From Nepenthes gracilis (Eukaryota > Streptophyta > Magnoliopsida > Caryophyllales > Nepenthaceae): a DNA stretch of 64,000 nucleotides. Below are positions 53,166 through 63,974 of the stretch, piece after piece (the stretch's first letter is position 1; each line of letters starts with the position of its first letter). The notes under the pieces were generated by a model, which worked only from the letters and a program-made list of their open reading frames with translations, searched no databases and was not told the origin of the DNA. Where the stretch lies: NCBI GenBank assembly GCA_033239525.1, contig BSYO01000008.1, positions 14,430,830 to 14,494,829 on the forward strand. The letters run 5' to 3'. The translations under genes were made by a program, and so were the position numbers.

Positions 53166-56130
53166 GTGGCATCATTTGATGGTTTGTATTAATATAGCAA
53201 GGTGTGGTGGGCCACTGAATATTATGAGTTGGATACTTAATTTAACCATGATTTTTTATTATTCTTATTAGTGATGACCTTTTTTATATTAAATTTGGTC
53301 ACGTGAGTATGATCTTATCAATACCAGATAACACTTCTATTAGTACATATTGTTGAGTTCATTTATATTATACTCAATTGTATGAGTATAGTATTGGCTT
53401 CTTACGATCAATATAGAAGAGATTAGATAAATATATTAAAATCACAAAGAATATGAAACCTGCAAAATATTAGTTAGTCAATAACCATGTGATAGTAATT
53501 TTTATATTATGGTGGTAATTAGGTATATTACTTTGTATGAATAGATGTTTATGGTCATGTGATTATCCTGTGATGTGATATCAATAGATAATATGGCGAG
53601 CGATATTGGGTTCAATATATTACGTTGATTCCCATATTGATCGTGGATGAAGAGAATCTAAGTAGTGATATCTCCATACACTTAACAAGCAAGGAAAATC
53701 TTAGTGATATTCTTGTACCCTTGTTGGGTGAAAAGAATACATATGTTGAGGGGACATTTGCATACTCATGGTGGTAAAATCTCAGGAGACCATTGAGTTG
53801 GTCGTATGTCAAATATGTAAATTTTAGTTATATTGCATAGCTATCTAACTATCAAAGGCGTAAACACATATTCTTTCATTTATAGTGGTAGAATATAATC
53901 TAAAATTTTTTGTGATATCTGATTGTTATTGACATCTTTTGAGTCTGAGATTCTGTATAATCCATGAATTATATTCAATAAAATTTATGAGTTAGATTTA
54001 ACAAAATTTAAATTTTGTTAAATCTATGATATTATATTATTCTTTGAATTTGGAATATCTAGCCTATTCGTGCTAATATTTGAATATTGAAAATCATTGT
54101 CTTTCTTATGATATTTGGACTTAATAGAATTGAACATGTTATTGATAAGATCTAGATTTTGTGAAATCCTCTTGTCTTTGTAATATGTGGTTTCGATGGG
54201 ATTTATTCTTATTATTACTTTAGAGTCATAGTTATAACGAGTTGTAAAGTTTTAGATAGAATTTATTATTAAATTTTGTATTATTTTTTATATATCTTAA
54301 TATTATCTATTCGAGATTATTATTAATTATTTATGTCATTAATTAGAATAAAATTTGAGTTGTCAATGGATGATCTTTCAATTACTACATGACATCAAGT
54401 AGAGAGAATTTGGGAGACTAATAGATATTTTCTTTAAATGTTGGAGAGGATTTCTTAATAAACTGTATGGACATTATTTTTCAGATAGTGACCTCGGGTA
54501 ATTGCTTGATATATACAGATTTTACATATTTTTTCAGTGTTCGAGATATTAAACTCTTTATGAATGATTATATTTTTAAAATATATCTTTATGTATTACG
54601 GTTGTTGGATGATTTGTTTAATCTTAGATTTATGCATGAGCAGTTTATGCCGAGCCAAGCTATTCGGGTCCGGGGTTGTCACATATGACTAAGTCATTGC
54701 CTTTTATGGTTGTAAAGCCTTGGAAGCAATGAGGTGGAACACACACACACATATATATATAGGTCACTAGTTAATTATTAAAATATTTTTCAGAATATGA
54801 TTAAAAATTATGTTAAATATCGCTGTATTTTACTAATTAATGTGACAAGATTCTAAATGGGAGCTTTTGGTAAGTTTTGTGATTTTACGTGTAATTATTT
54901 TATTTATGTTGTTAGGAGTCGTGATATTCTAACATTTTGTAAATATGTACATGGGACATTTTCTTTGATATGATATTATATTTTTACTTTTTTTTTTTTG
55001 GGTATATCCAGTGATGTATCATGTTTAAACTCTTGAGCCTAACCACTTGATTTCCAGTTGGTAATGCATCTTCCTGTTCAAATAAAGGATGGAATTCCAA
55101 GCTCTGTGGTTATTACTGGTAGTCCGGTATAAAATTTTATGAGATTAAATTATTAATTAATTTATCATTTCAAAATTAATAATATTAAATTATACATAAT
55201 TTTAAATTTATATTTATTTTTTTGACAAATTTAAAATTATTTTTTCTCAACTTATTTTTATTGAGTTTTAGTTCCTTTCTTGACTTAACCTAGAATGGCA
55301 AGTGCAGAAGATATAACTACCCTCTCAGACCGTCCCTTTGTAAGGCAAGGACAAAGCTACCCCTTCAAATATTTAAATATCAGATCAAATTAGTTAAATA
55401 ATTGTTTTCATTCATGAAATAAATTTCCTATTGATAATAATTATAACTAAATTATATATGATTATAATCTTTAATTATATTAATAAATTATTAAATATAT
55501 ATCTTATGAGATAATCTTAAAAATGGCCTGCCTTTGCTTGTAATAAAATAAAAAAAAAATGAATTCCTTAATCCCATAAAGGTTAGGGACTGAAATAGAA
55601 TTTTCTCTCCTAGGGGATTGTGCATGGGGAATGACCAGCGGACTGTTGCTTGTTGGACTGTAAAGCATAAGCCCAATTGGACCGCACATGATTAATAGTT
55701 CATTTGTGAATTAATTAGACTTTGGTAAGGTCAGTTCAACTATTTTGCGAATTAATTAAAAAGATATATACATGTAACATTTCTAGGCATTGTTATTCCA
55801 TACTTATTTTAACAAAAATTCATTAAAGGCTTGGTTCAGTGACATGAAAAATGTTTCCTATATAATTATTTCTCCTTATTTTGTTAAATAGAAGTATTTT
55901 TTAAAATAGTTCTGTTTTCTTCTATACCTAGCAATGACTTTTTTTCTTGTGTCATTGAACCTCAACAACAATAAATCCTAACATTTCAAGATAGATAAAC
56001 TTCTTTTTCTAACACAGTAATCAGAATCTCATATAGGAATAGTAATTATAACAACTTATTAATTACCTAAAATTTCATTTAATAAGTGGAGGTTGCTCAA
56101 GAAAATTAATATTATCTAAACCTACCTTGT
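53166..56130. other. AT-rich non-coding stretch, with a Tekay-type LTR ending near 54683
   Basis: GGGTCCGGGGTTGTCACA (to 54683) is a typical chromovirus LTR end. The section at about 53400-53820 is similar to 17000-17370 in reverse. The LTR start was not fixed. No coding sequence was recognised. Confidence 0.45.
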
Positions 56131-56139
56131 TCTAAAGGT

Positions 56140-57345
56140 CACCTCGCCCTCCAAGGTTGATGATTTTAGGCTCATGTTTGGTTGGTAATATGCTTCTCAA
56201 AACCACCTCAGCGATTACGCTGGCCCTTCTTATCCTAGTCGGTAGATTGTCAAACAGTTTTGTAATAAGAAAAAAAGTATTGTGATTATACTTACTAGTA
56301 TAGGAGTTTTTCCTCGGATACTCTTGGGGTTAAGTGGAAATCAAGGTGTGCCATGAAGGTAGAATTATTGAAGGCCTTTGATTCAGTAGAGTCGAGTTTC
56401 ATTTTTGCCATTATTGATAGTATGGGGTTCCATCTTACCGTGATCAATTAGATAAATGAGTGTATTATCCCCACTACTTTCTTAGTCTTGGTTACCGCAA
56501 AACTCATAGGTTCCTACAACTGGGGCAAAGCCTTGTGACAAGGAGATCCATCTCCCCTACTGTCTTTGTCTTTAATGGAGGTTCTCAACGACACAATCAA
56601 CAAACACGTCACTTTGTTTCAACATGAGAGATGTGATCACTCCCAGTAAAGTCAAAAGAAACTGGACCCCGTCTGTTCGAACACGTCACTTCACAGATGA
56701 CCCACTTATTTTTTGTACAGTCTATCAAAGGATACTTGGGCCTCTTCGTTGAGTTCTCTTGACTTAAATTCAATCCCAGTAAAATTAAGTTGTCCACATA
56801 TTTTAGAGTAGAGGAAGGACGTAGCTGGAACAATCAAAAAAATGAATGCAGTAGCAGAAGTAGCTTTTTGAAAAATAAGTAACTATTTTCCCGTCCAAGG
56901 GGTATCAGAAACTCTCACGCCTGGAGCATAGCACTTTTGGCCCAGCCTCTGTAGTGCGCTGTGCTGTTCCAATGGATGGTGAGCCAACGTGGACATATTG
57001 GATCCATCAGTATAGGCTGAAAGACATGAGATATGGACTTAGAAGATTCAACTAGATCCCCTTGGAAGCTCCGGAAGATTTTGAAGAGGCACCTATTTAA
57101 AGGGCAATATATTCCTGTTATCATAGGTGATATATTCTTGATATCACAGGCAATGGGCACAATCTTTTCTTATTCGCAGGCTTCTGGCATAATTTGACAT
57201 TTTGATTGACAAGAACTCTGCGAGAATCACGCCCATCACTTGCCTGCCATGTGAACAAAGGTGGGAGTGGCCAAATATGTTGTCTTTGAAAATTTAGGAG
57301 ATCAAGGAAAATATGCCTGAATACTCCCTCAACTCCAATAAAGCA
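56140..57345 (+). pseudogene. L1-type LINE ORF2 fragment (reverse transcriptase and downstream), first part
   Basis: Broken frames give KVELLKAFDSVESSF and IDSMGFHLTV then QGDPS-LLSLSLMEVL (the KAYDSV...QGDPLSPYLF blocks of plant L1 reverse transcriptase) at 56350-56620. A downstream SHAWSIALLAQ-like stretch lies near 56915. The LINE continues after the inserted retrotransposon, at 61291. Confidence 0.75.
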
Positions 57346-57350
57346 GACAG
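57346..57350. repeat. Target-site duplication GACAG (left)
   Basis: Matches GACAG at 61291-61295. Confidence 0.88.
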
Positions 57351-57902
57351 TGTTACATACTTATTGTTATACTCTTCAAAGCTCACTCACTAAATGTACG
57401 GGACCCAATAAATCACCCGTGGCAGGGGTGGTAACTGTGGCTACAAGGACCCAAACGATTTCGCGACTATGCTTCGACATTATATTAAATATATAGTTTA
57501 CCTTTTACAGATATGTTATACATCATATTATACATATTAGTTTTTCTTCATTATACATGTTATGCTCTGTTAGTGTGTTGTTAGCATCTTATCTGTTATT
57601 AGCTGTTCTGTTGTGCACGGCTATCGTGCGGTTACTCCACTTTGCCACATATATACTCTGTCATTGAGTAATAGGAAGCAGAAGATATTTTTTCCTTGTC
57701 AACAAACTCTCTCTCTCTGTCTCTTTCACTCTGCATCCCTTCCCCCTTCCCTCTCAATCTCTCCCTCTTTCCCTCAGTCTGCTTCTTTCTCCTCTGCTCT
57801 CACTCTCGCTTTCTGTCTAATTCCTCTGCTCGAACTCCCCACTCCGCAGCAATCGTCACTTCGTGCCTGCGATTACCCAATACAGCCATGGGGTATATAT
57901 CA
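57351..57902 (+). repeat. 5' LTR (552 bp)
   Basis: TGTTACATAC...ATATATCA. It contains a long CT-rich stretch (57700-57830) that yields spurious Ser-rich open frames. Confidence 0.82.
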
Positions 57903-57904
57903 AA

Positions 57905-57919
57905 TGGTGCTCTCATTGA
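57905..57919 (+). other. Primer-binding-site-like sequence
   Basis: TGGTGCTCTCATTGA, two bases after the LTR. A TGGTGCTTTCATTGA-like site is common in plant gypsy elements. Confidence 0.55.
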
Positions 57920-57936
57920 AACAAAAGTAGAGGAAA

Positions 57937-58398
57937 TGATGGCTGAAGAGGAAGCACTCGAAGCCTCCATTCAAGGCTGTCGAAGGAGATAGGGCTATCG
58001 CGGCAACCGTCCAACAACATGTAGCAAGAATCGATGTCCTTACTTCCACAACCAAGCATCTTCAACATTCTGTTGCTGCTATCTTGCCATCGCTCAACAA
58101 TAGTGAATGCAACCCTAACTTACCAACAATGTCGAAGGCGTTACAAGAGTTGAAGGCAACCGTAGCGCGAAACACATCAGGTATCGCCTCTAATGCTTCC
58201 ATTCTTGAGCAATTTCCAAAATCCCTTACTGAAATTTTCCAATCATTGTCTCATGTTGAGGAACAATCCATCAATTCACTATTGCTTCCATACCTTACTT
58301 CGTTTCTGTCACCTTCGACTGAAACCCCTGATTCCCAAATTACTGATTCCGTACCACCACATGTAACTCAACTCGCTAATTTAGTTCCCTTCACATAA
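57937..58398 (+). pseudogene. Gag-like N-terminal frame
   Basis: MMAEEEALEASIQG opens just after the primer site. One frameshift near 57980 joins it to the frame with HVARIDVLTSTTKHLQ and LKATVARNTSGIASN, alpha-helical and coiled-coil-like as in gypsy gag N-termini. It stops at 58396-58398; a proline-rich stretch to about 58615 may continue it. Confidence 0.5.
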
Positions 58399-58869
58399 CA
58401 AATTCGGCACTCCTGCACCCATCTCATCAACCAAATACCCTTGCCAACTGCAGATTCCTCTTTGACCCCAACTTTCTCACCACCAATTGTTCAGAACCAA
58501 CCCTTACTACCCCATGCATCACCCAATTTTCACATCGTTACTCCTGTTCAATGTCCTAACAACAGCACTAATGATTCTGGATGCTTAAATTTCTATTGCC
58601 TACCGCCTTCCAAATAATTGTTACACACCGTGCAGGTACCACTACACTCTACTTTTTCCTTCATTTTACCTCCACAATTTCCTACTGAAATGACAACCCA
58701 GGCTGAGCTCCTATTACGGATGCCTCTATCGTTATCGAAAGTCACTGGCGTGGAAAAATCAAGCAAGGAAAAACTGGATGTGGGTCAAACCTCGTCGCCA
58801 CACTACTCACTTACCTAGCCATCCACTAACTCCACCTTAGCTCGCTCCAAGAAACTCTCTCTTCCAAAC

Positions 58870-59599
58870 TTGCCTATCCAGATCTCATGCTTGACAACTG
58901 ATGTAGACTGCTCCATCCAGATGATGGCACAACTTGCCTCTATTACGACTCCATCTACATTACACTTTATGACATTTTGGCCCCCAATTTAGAATTCAAT
59001 TCCTCCTTTACGGGACAAAATTTGTTAGTGTTTTTCCATCAATCCTTCATCAGTGAAGGACCAAATTAGTTGTAGAATGCTTTGTCTAGACGGGAGAGAA
59101 ATTGTGCTGTCTGAATCGATAAATGGTATTGTTCCCTCAAGAATTGCTTCATCACTTCTACAGCTTAATTACAACAGTCAATCGGTTTAGGCTACAATGT
59201 GGCAATTAGCCTCCATTGATTTGATTGAGTTGTATAACAAAGCAGAGGTTGAGCATTGTTGTGCGACTAAAGATTTGAGGAGCGGTAGTCGTCCTGTGAA
59301 AAGTATGCTGAATTCTTAGGGACAGGCATGTTTGTGTAAGAAGTGCAGTCAATGGTATGATCATTGTTGCCTTTATTATTTTTATTCTTTGATCGTTGTG
59401 ACCACGAAGAGAAATTTGCGTTGTTGGAACTGCCAATATGTTACAGATGCTTGGATGGATGAAAATGCTATTCCTAGTAATCTCAAACTGCAGTCTCAAA
59501 CTCGTGCTCTTACTTTGTGGCAAGAACTGGACAACTTTTGCTCGGATAAAACCATGGATTGTCCTAGTTCAGGACAGGACTTGATGCCTGCCAGTTGTA
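58870..59599 (+). pseudogene. Unassigned coding remnant with a PHD-finger-like cysteine cluster
   Basis: The frame at 59188-59599 has one stop (59317-59319). It contains CLCKKCSQWYDHCC then, 17 residues on, RCWNC. The C-x2-C, WYxH-x-C, C-x2-C pattern resembles the second half of a PHD finger. It is in frame with the TRM fragment that follows. The origin is uncertain and the PHD reading is inference. Confidence 0.35.
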
Positions 59600-60525
59600 A
59601 GAGTTACAAAGTTCAGCCACCTTTTACGGATGTTTATGAAGTAATGGAGCTTTCACATATTGAAAGAATGTGATCTCCAAGTCAAGTGGCTTTGAGCAAA
59701 AGGCATGGGGAAAATGAGAAAACCTCTGTCAGTCAACGGTTCAGAGATGGCACATGCCTTTATACCGATGAAAAACTCCAAGAGTCAAAGGAATTTGATG
59801 ATTCCCTGGGAGTGCTTCATTCTAACAAAGAACTGTTGCTGAAGTTTCTCAACAAACTTGATTCGTTGTTTGCAAAGCACCTGCACGATCTGTCTAGTGC
59901 CCATGAATTTCATTATGGGCATGTCCAGAGTATCAAGTCAAGTGCTTTGAAGTATTATATCCATACCAGAGGATGCGAGTCAGGCAGGGCAGCTTTAGGA
60001 CCGATCGATATTAGCTTTTCTCGTAAACATCAGTATGGTTTTCAAAGTCATTTTGGCCATGGTCAAGTGTCAAATTCTCATACATCGTCACATGTTCCAG
60101 CAACGGGGATATTTGAAGACCCCATTCATGGGAGTGGTCGAGGCAAAGCCTCAGTTGCATATTGGACTGAGTCTTTTATGAATTGGGAAGCCAAGAAGAG
60201 AATGTTTGAGAAGTGGAGGCTGACTCACAGGTTTAAAAAGGCGGGGTTGGTCAGTAAAGAAAGTAAACTGGGTGAAATGCTTGCTATTCTGAATCGTGAT
60301 ATGAGGCCATCCAATTTGGAAGCAGTAATTACCCATGATGGGCATTTTGGAAGATTTATGGGGACCAATGGTTTGCCCGGATCCATTGGTCTTTTTAATA
60401 TCAATAGCAAAGATGGTTGGAAGGATGGGTGTGTTGAAACTTTGTCCAGATCTTGATCCCTTCCTGCTTCTAGTTATTTGGAAAGCCCTAAAACTAGCCT
60501 GAGGCATGAAGCTCTGGGGATTAGT
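59600..60525 (+). pseudogene. Captured TRM-family (DUF3741/DUF4378, LONGIFOLIA-like) gene fragment
   Basis: One continuous frame, broken only by TGA at 59671 and 60454, contains blocks I know from plant TRM proteins (TON1-recruiting motif family, microtubule-array organisers): FTDVYEVMEL, YTDEKLQESKEFDDSL, LLLKFLNKLDSLFAKHLHDL, AKKRMFEKWRLTHR, SKLGEMLAILNRDMRP, KDGWKDGCVETLSRS and then SLPASS and SPKTSLRHEA. The stretch between HLHDL and AKKRMFEKW is much shorter than usual, so an internal part is lost. There is no intron in it, and it lies in the same direction as the element. The conserved VARLMGL start and C-terminal DUF4378 are absent. It is probably non-functional. Confidence 0.78.
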
Positions 60526-60735
60526 GTTGGCATGCAGAAAAATACGTGCATTTACCCAATTCGGGCTGATGGAAATTATGAATTTGGGTTGGTGTTAGCA
60601 TGGGTACTAGTGAGGATTTATGAATGTACTAGTGCATTGTTCGTGACAACTTTTGCATCCAATATAATTGCTGAGTCTCGTTTAGACCTTCTCGTGTTCA
60701 ATTTGAGGACAATGTTATTTTGAGGGAGACGACAA

Positions 60736-61290
60736 TATTACGTACTCGTCGTTACACTCTTTGAAACTCACCCACTAAATGTACAGGACCTAGTAAATCA
60801 CCCATGGCAGGGGCAGTAACTGTGACTACAAGAACCCCGACGATTTCGTGACTATGCTTCGACATTACATTAAATATATAGTTTACCTTTCACATACATG
60901 TTATACATCACATTATATATATTAGTTTTTCTTCATTATACATATTATACTCTGTTAATGTGTTGTTAGCATCTTATTATATTATTAGCTGTTCTGTTAT
61001 GCACAGCTACTGTACGGTTATTCTACTTTGCCACATGTATACTTTGTCATTAAGTAATAGGAAGCAGAAGATATTTTTCCCTTGTCCACTAACTCTCTCT
61101 CTCTCTGTCTCTTTCACTCTACACCACTTCCCGCTTCCCTCTCGATCTCTCTCTCGTTCCCTCAATCTGCTTCTTTTTCCTCTGCTCTTACTCTCGCTTT
61201 CTCTCTGGTTCCTTTGCTCAAACTCCCCTCTTCGTAGCAATCGTCACTTCGCGTCTAAGATTACCCGATAAGGCCATAAAGCACATATCA
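60736..61290 (+). repeat. 3' LTR (555 bp)
   Basis: TATTACGTAC (TG start mutated to TA) ...ACATATCA. Partner of 57351-57902. Confidence 0.82.
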
Positions 61291-61295
61291 GACAG
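61291..61295. repeat. Target-site duplication GACAG (right)
   Basis: Partner of 57346-57350. Confidence 0.88.
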
Positions 61296-61780
61296 TGTCT
61301 CATGGAAGCTCCCGGGTGATGGAAATTCAATACCATCTATTCTTGGTGCATCTTCCAGCCTATTGGCCTCAGAGTACTGTGGGGGCAAATGGGTGTGGTA
61401 TTCTACACATTATATATCGTCGATCATACAACCATTTTGTGTCTTGCGATGAGAAAGAGACTTGACACAATTTACCATATCAATCACTTCATTAGCCGCT
61501 CTCCCACATTTGTCTCTGCAGAAAGAATTGCAGTTGCACAATCACTCCCTCGACAATGCTCATTCAAGAATGAAGTGCGGACCACACTTGGATTAGCTTT
61601 CAAGCATCCGCTGTGAACTACTGTTTGAAAGAGGAAGAATGCAAAATCTAATACAAGCCGACTGTTGTTGGCCGCCTCTATTTTCTTCGTCGGGTAGGAG
61701 CCAACAGCCGCATCTTTCAAAACGAACTTCCTAGCGCGTGGGCTTTTCGGCCGCTAAAACCTTCACCGTCGGGAGAGATA
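61291..61780 (+). pseudogene. L1-type LINE ORF2, second part (zinc-binding reverse-transcriptase domain)
   Basis: Broken frames show SVSWKLPGDG, LCLAMRKRLDTIYHINHFIS, FKNEVRTTLGL and then NSRIFQNELPSAWAF. They follow the zf-RVT region and terminal part of plant L1 ORF2 (W..LAxxxRLxTxDRL, CPFSxEVW, NxRIFxN). It continues the fragment ending at 57345. Confidence 0.68.
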
Positions 61781-62083
61781 GGTTGGCCCTGACTTCTCAG
61801 CAGAGGAGTAATCCGAAGATGGGATCTCCCTCATTTTTCCCTTTTCAAGGACCTCATCTGCGGCATTTAGGATGGAATTGAACCTCTGGGACATTTCAAT
61901 GCACAAGAGAATTCAAACCCTATGAATTCGGTGCCTTAATTGAGTGCGAGTTTGCAACGGTGAAATTTCCAGTGAAGGCACAAGTCATCATGACACTGAC
62001 TGTCTTTTGCAAAATTCACGTTACCATTCTTGCGTTTGTTGGCTCTTAAAAAATAATTTGTTTGGTTTTTCAATAATAGTGTT
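61781..62083. other. Short non-coding stretch, probably LINE 3' tail and flank
   Basis: No motif recognised. AT-rich near 62040-62080. Confidence 0.4.
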
Positions 62084-63103
62084 TGTTGGGCCCCGATGTG
62101 AACGCTCATAAAAGCACGGCCCAAATAAAGAAGCCCAGAGACACTCTCACAAGTAGAAGAGATCAGGTGGCCCAAATGAGAAGCCCAATGGCCGAGAACC
62201 CAAGAGGTTTCGCAACTGCCTAAGCGGCCAGGAAGAATCTCTCGGACTTTTCCCCAGAGAGCCCCACATGAGCTGTTCCTCCTCACCAGCCCGCGAGCTT
62301 ACAAGGAATCCCACAACCAGACGAGGACCGCCCTTTCATGGCCGGGAATGCCAGCTAGTCTATTTCGCCGGTTTCCAAGAAAGCCTGCAACTACTACTAG
62401 TCGCCGTATCAACAGAGCACGCTTAGTTAAATCAAGGCTGATATCCAGATCCTGTACACCTGACATACTCAGATGCTGCAGCGGCGCCGTCCGCATGCCA
62501 CTTTCCACACGTCAGCTACATTAAAGGAAGCCAGTGGACCAGCTCCTCGACCGCCGGATGGACGCCACGTGTCTACTCCCCAACGGCTCGGTTTTCATTA
62601 TAAATACATAGCAAGACCTCCTTTTTAGAGAGAGCTTTTCAGACTCAACAACTCTGAGCGTTAAAGCTTCAACCGTGCACTCTCTCTCCCGACACTTAAC
62701 TCCTCAGAGAAGGGTAAAAAATACTCTCAGCAAGCATAGCTCCCTTAGGAGAAAAACACAAAACGAGAGATAGGAAAGGAATTAACGATCACAACTATAC
62801 TCTGTAAAATCTCTAACCCATATAGTGAAGCTCTTTACAGGCCCTGAGCCTCGTGGTTTTTCCTCCCCATTCAAGAGGAGGTTTTTCACGTAAAACATCT
62901 GGTCTCAATCCTCATCTCGTGTCCAACACATCATTCACTTGTGTTGCCTGACTCCACGGACCGGACGGGACGTGCCTCTGCATCTCTCGGTCGTGTTGGA
63001 CCTCTCGGATCCAACACCCCTCATTAACGAGCCTTCCTGAGAGGTCCGGCTGGGACGTCCCCAACCTTTGTGTCTCTCGGACCCGTGGAACTAGAACGCA
63101 ACA
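62084..63103 (+). repeat. 5' LTR of the Tat-lineage element (1020 bp)
   Basis: TGTTGGGCCCC...ACGCAACA, immediately followed by the primer-binding site. The 3' LTR lies outside the window. Confidence 0.78.
62566..62606 (+). promoter_or_regulatory. G-box and TATA box in the LTR
   Basis: CACGTG at 62566-62571 and TATAAATA at 62599-62606, about 30 bp apart. A further ACGT core lies near 62506. This fits an LTR promoter with a light/abscisic-acid-type element. Confidence 0.55.
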
Positions 63104-63105
63104 TT

Positions 63106-63123
63106 GTCGCCGTCTGTGGGAAG
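63106..63123 (+). other. Primer-binding site of the Tat-lineage element
   Basis: TGTCGCCGTCTGTGGGAA, one base different from the Tat-type TGGCGCCGTCTGTGGGAA. Confidence 0.7.
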
Positions 63124-63653
63124 GAAGAACAAAAAACTAACGGCTTCCCACCCCCCAACAACAAGCAACGCCCCAAGGATGTTCAGCAGACAAGGCAGCA
63201 CGTCCACCCGGGGAGAATAACACCACGACGAATGCCTCCCGTCGGGAGGCAGAATAAGCGGCGGCCCCGGCACCAGCGTGCGCAAATTGGCGCAGAAGGT
63301 GGACAGCCTCACAAGAGCCGTCCGCAACCTCCAGCAGAAGGCGGGTGAACACTCTAGGAGCCCACGCTCCGAAAGCCCGCGCCCGACGGCACGCCGAAGG
63401 TAGCAGTCGGCGCGGGCTCCAGGCGAATTGAGGGATTACCTCAACAAAAAGAAGTCCATGAGTCCGGCCCCATCAAGGAGGGGGCTCAAGAGGCTATGGA
63501 AGACTGTCTTTAAACCCAAGGCCGGCGAAGCAGCTCAGCCGGCAGGACCAGAAGACCCCTTGTCCCCGAGGACAGGGGAAGGAAGGAGAAGGGCGAGCAC
63601 CTACCAGAAGACCCAATGACCATCCGGGCACGATAAGCCCGAGCGGATGGTCC

Positions 63654-63974
63654 TTGGCGGAGAAAGACACTCGCCCAGTGGCCTTCACTGACTCCCTCAC
63701 CAACATCCTGAGGCAGATCAGGGACGAAAAGTTTCTAAGATGGCCCAAGGCGTTGAAGAACCCAGAGGGATGTGACCAATGGAAATACTGCCATTACCAT
63801 GGCCGCCACGGCCACGACACCGAGGACTGCAAAAAGCTCCAGGCGGAACTCGAGCGGTTGACAGTGGAAGGATATCTCGACTACTTCCTGCCAAGACCCG
63901 GGCGCGGCCCCGGAGTAGCAGGAAGCAGCCAGTCACGCCGCTCGAAGGGCAAGGCCGTCATGAACGTGGACTAA
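63654..63974 (+). pseudogene. Tat-lineage gag, C-terminal part
   Basis: Encodes DSLTNILRQIRDEKFLRWP, then KYCHYHGRHGHDTEDCKKLQ and ERLTVEGYLDYF. This matches the YCxFHxDHGHxTEDCxxLKxxIExLIxxGxL signature of Tat/Retand gag. Frames at 63070-63348 and 63428-63619 probably hold upstream gag or leader in other frames, so the gag appears broken. It stops at 63972-63974, near the window edge. Confidence 0.75.

Larger units (their letters stand above)
57351..61290 (+). mobile_element. Complete non-autonomous LTR retrotransposon carrying a captured host gene fragment
   Basis: LTRs at 57351-57902 and 60736-61290 align over their length. The element is flanked by GACAG on both sides and sits inside an L1 LINE whose coding line resumes on the other side. 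A primer-binding-like site follows the left LTR, and a purine tract TTTGAGGGAGACGACA (about 60718-60733) precedes the right one. The internal 2.8 kb has a gag-like N-terminal frame but no protease, reverse transcriptase or integrase. Instead it carries a TRM-family gene fragment (59600-60525). It must have moved using another element's enzymes. Confidence 0.85.

Noticed and set aside
53223..54688. LTR bounded by TATGA on both sides (53223-53227 and 54684-54688)
   Set aside because: The right end is a good LTR terminus, but the left side does not start with TG and a 5-bp match alone is weak.
57613..57992. Ser/Leu-rich open frames
   Set aside because: Produced by the CT-rich tract of the LTR; the same tract recurs at 52.83 and 61.09 kb.
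59206..59523. 105-codon - strand open frame
   Set aside because: Shadow of the + strand frame that leads into the TRM fragment.
60151..60507. 118-codon - strand open frame
   Set aside because: Antisense of the captured TRM fragment, with no similarity of its own.
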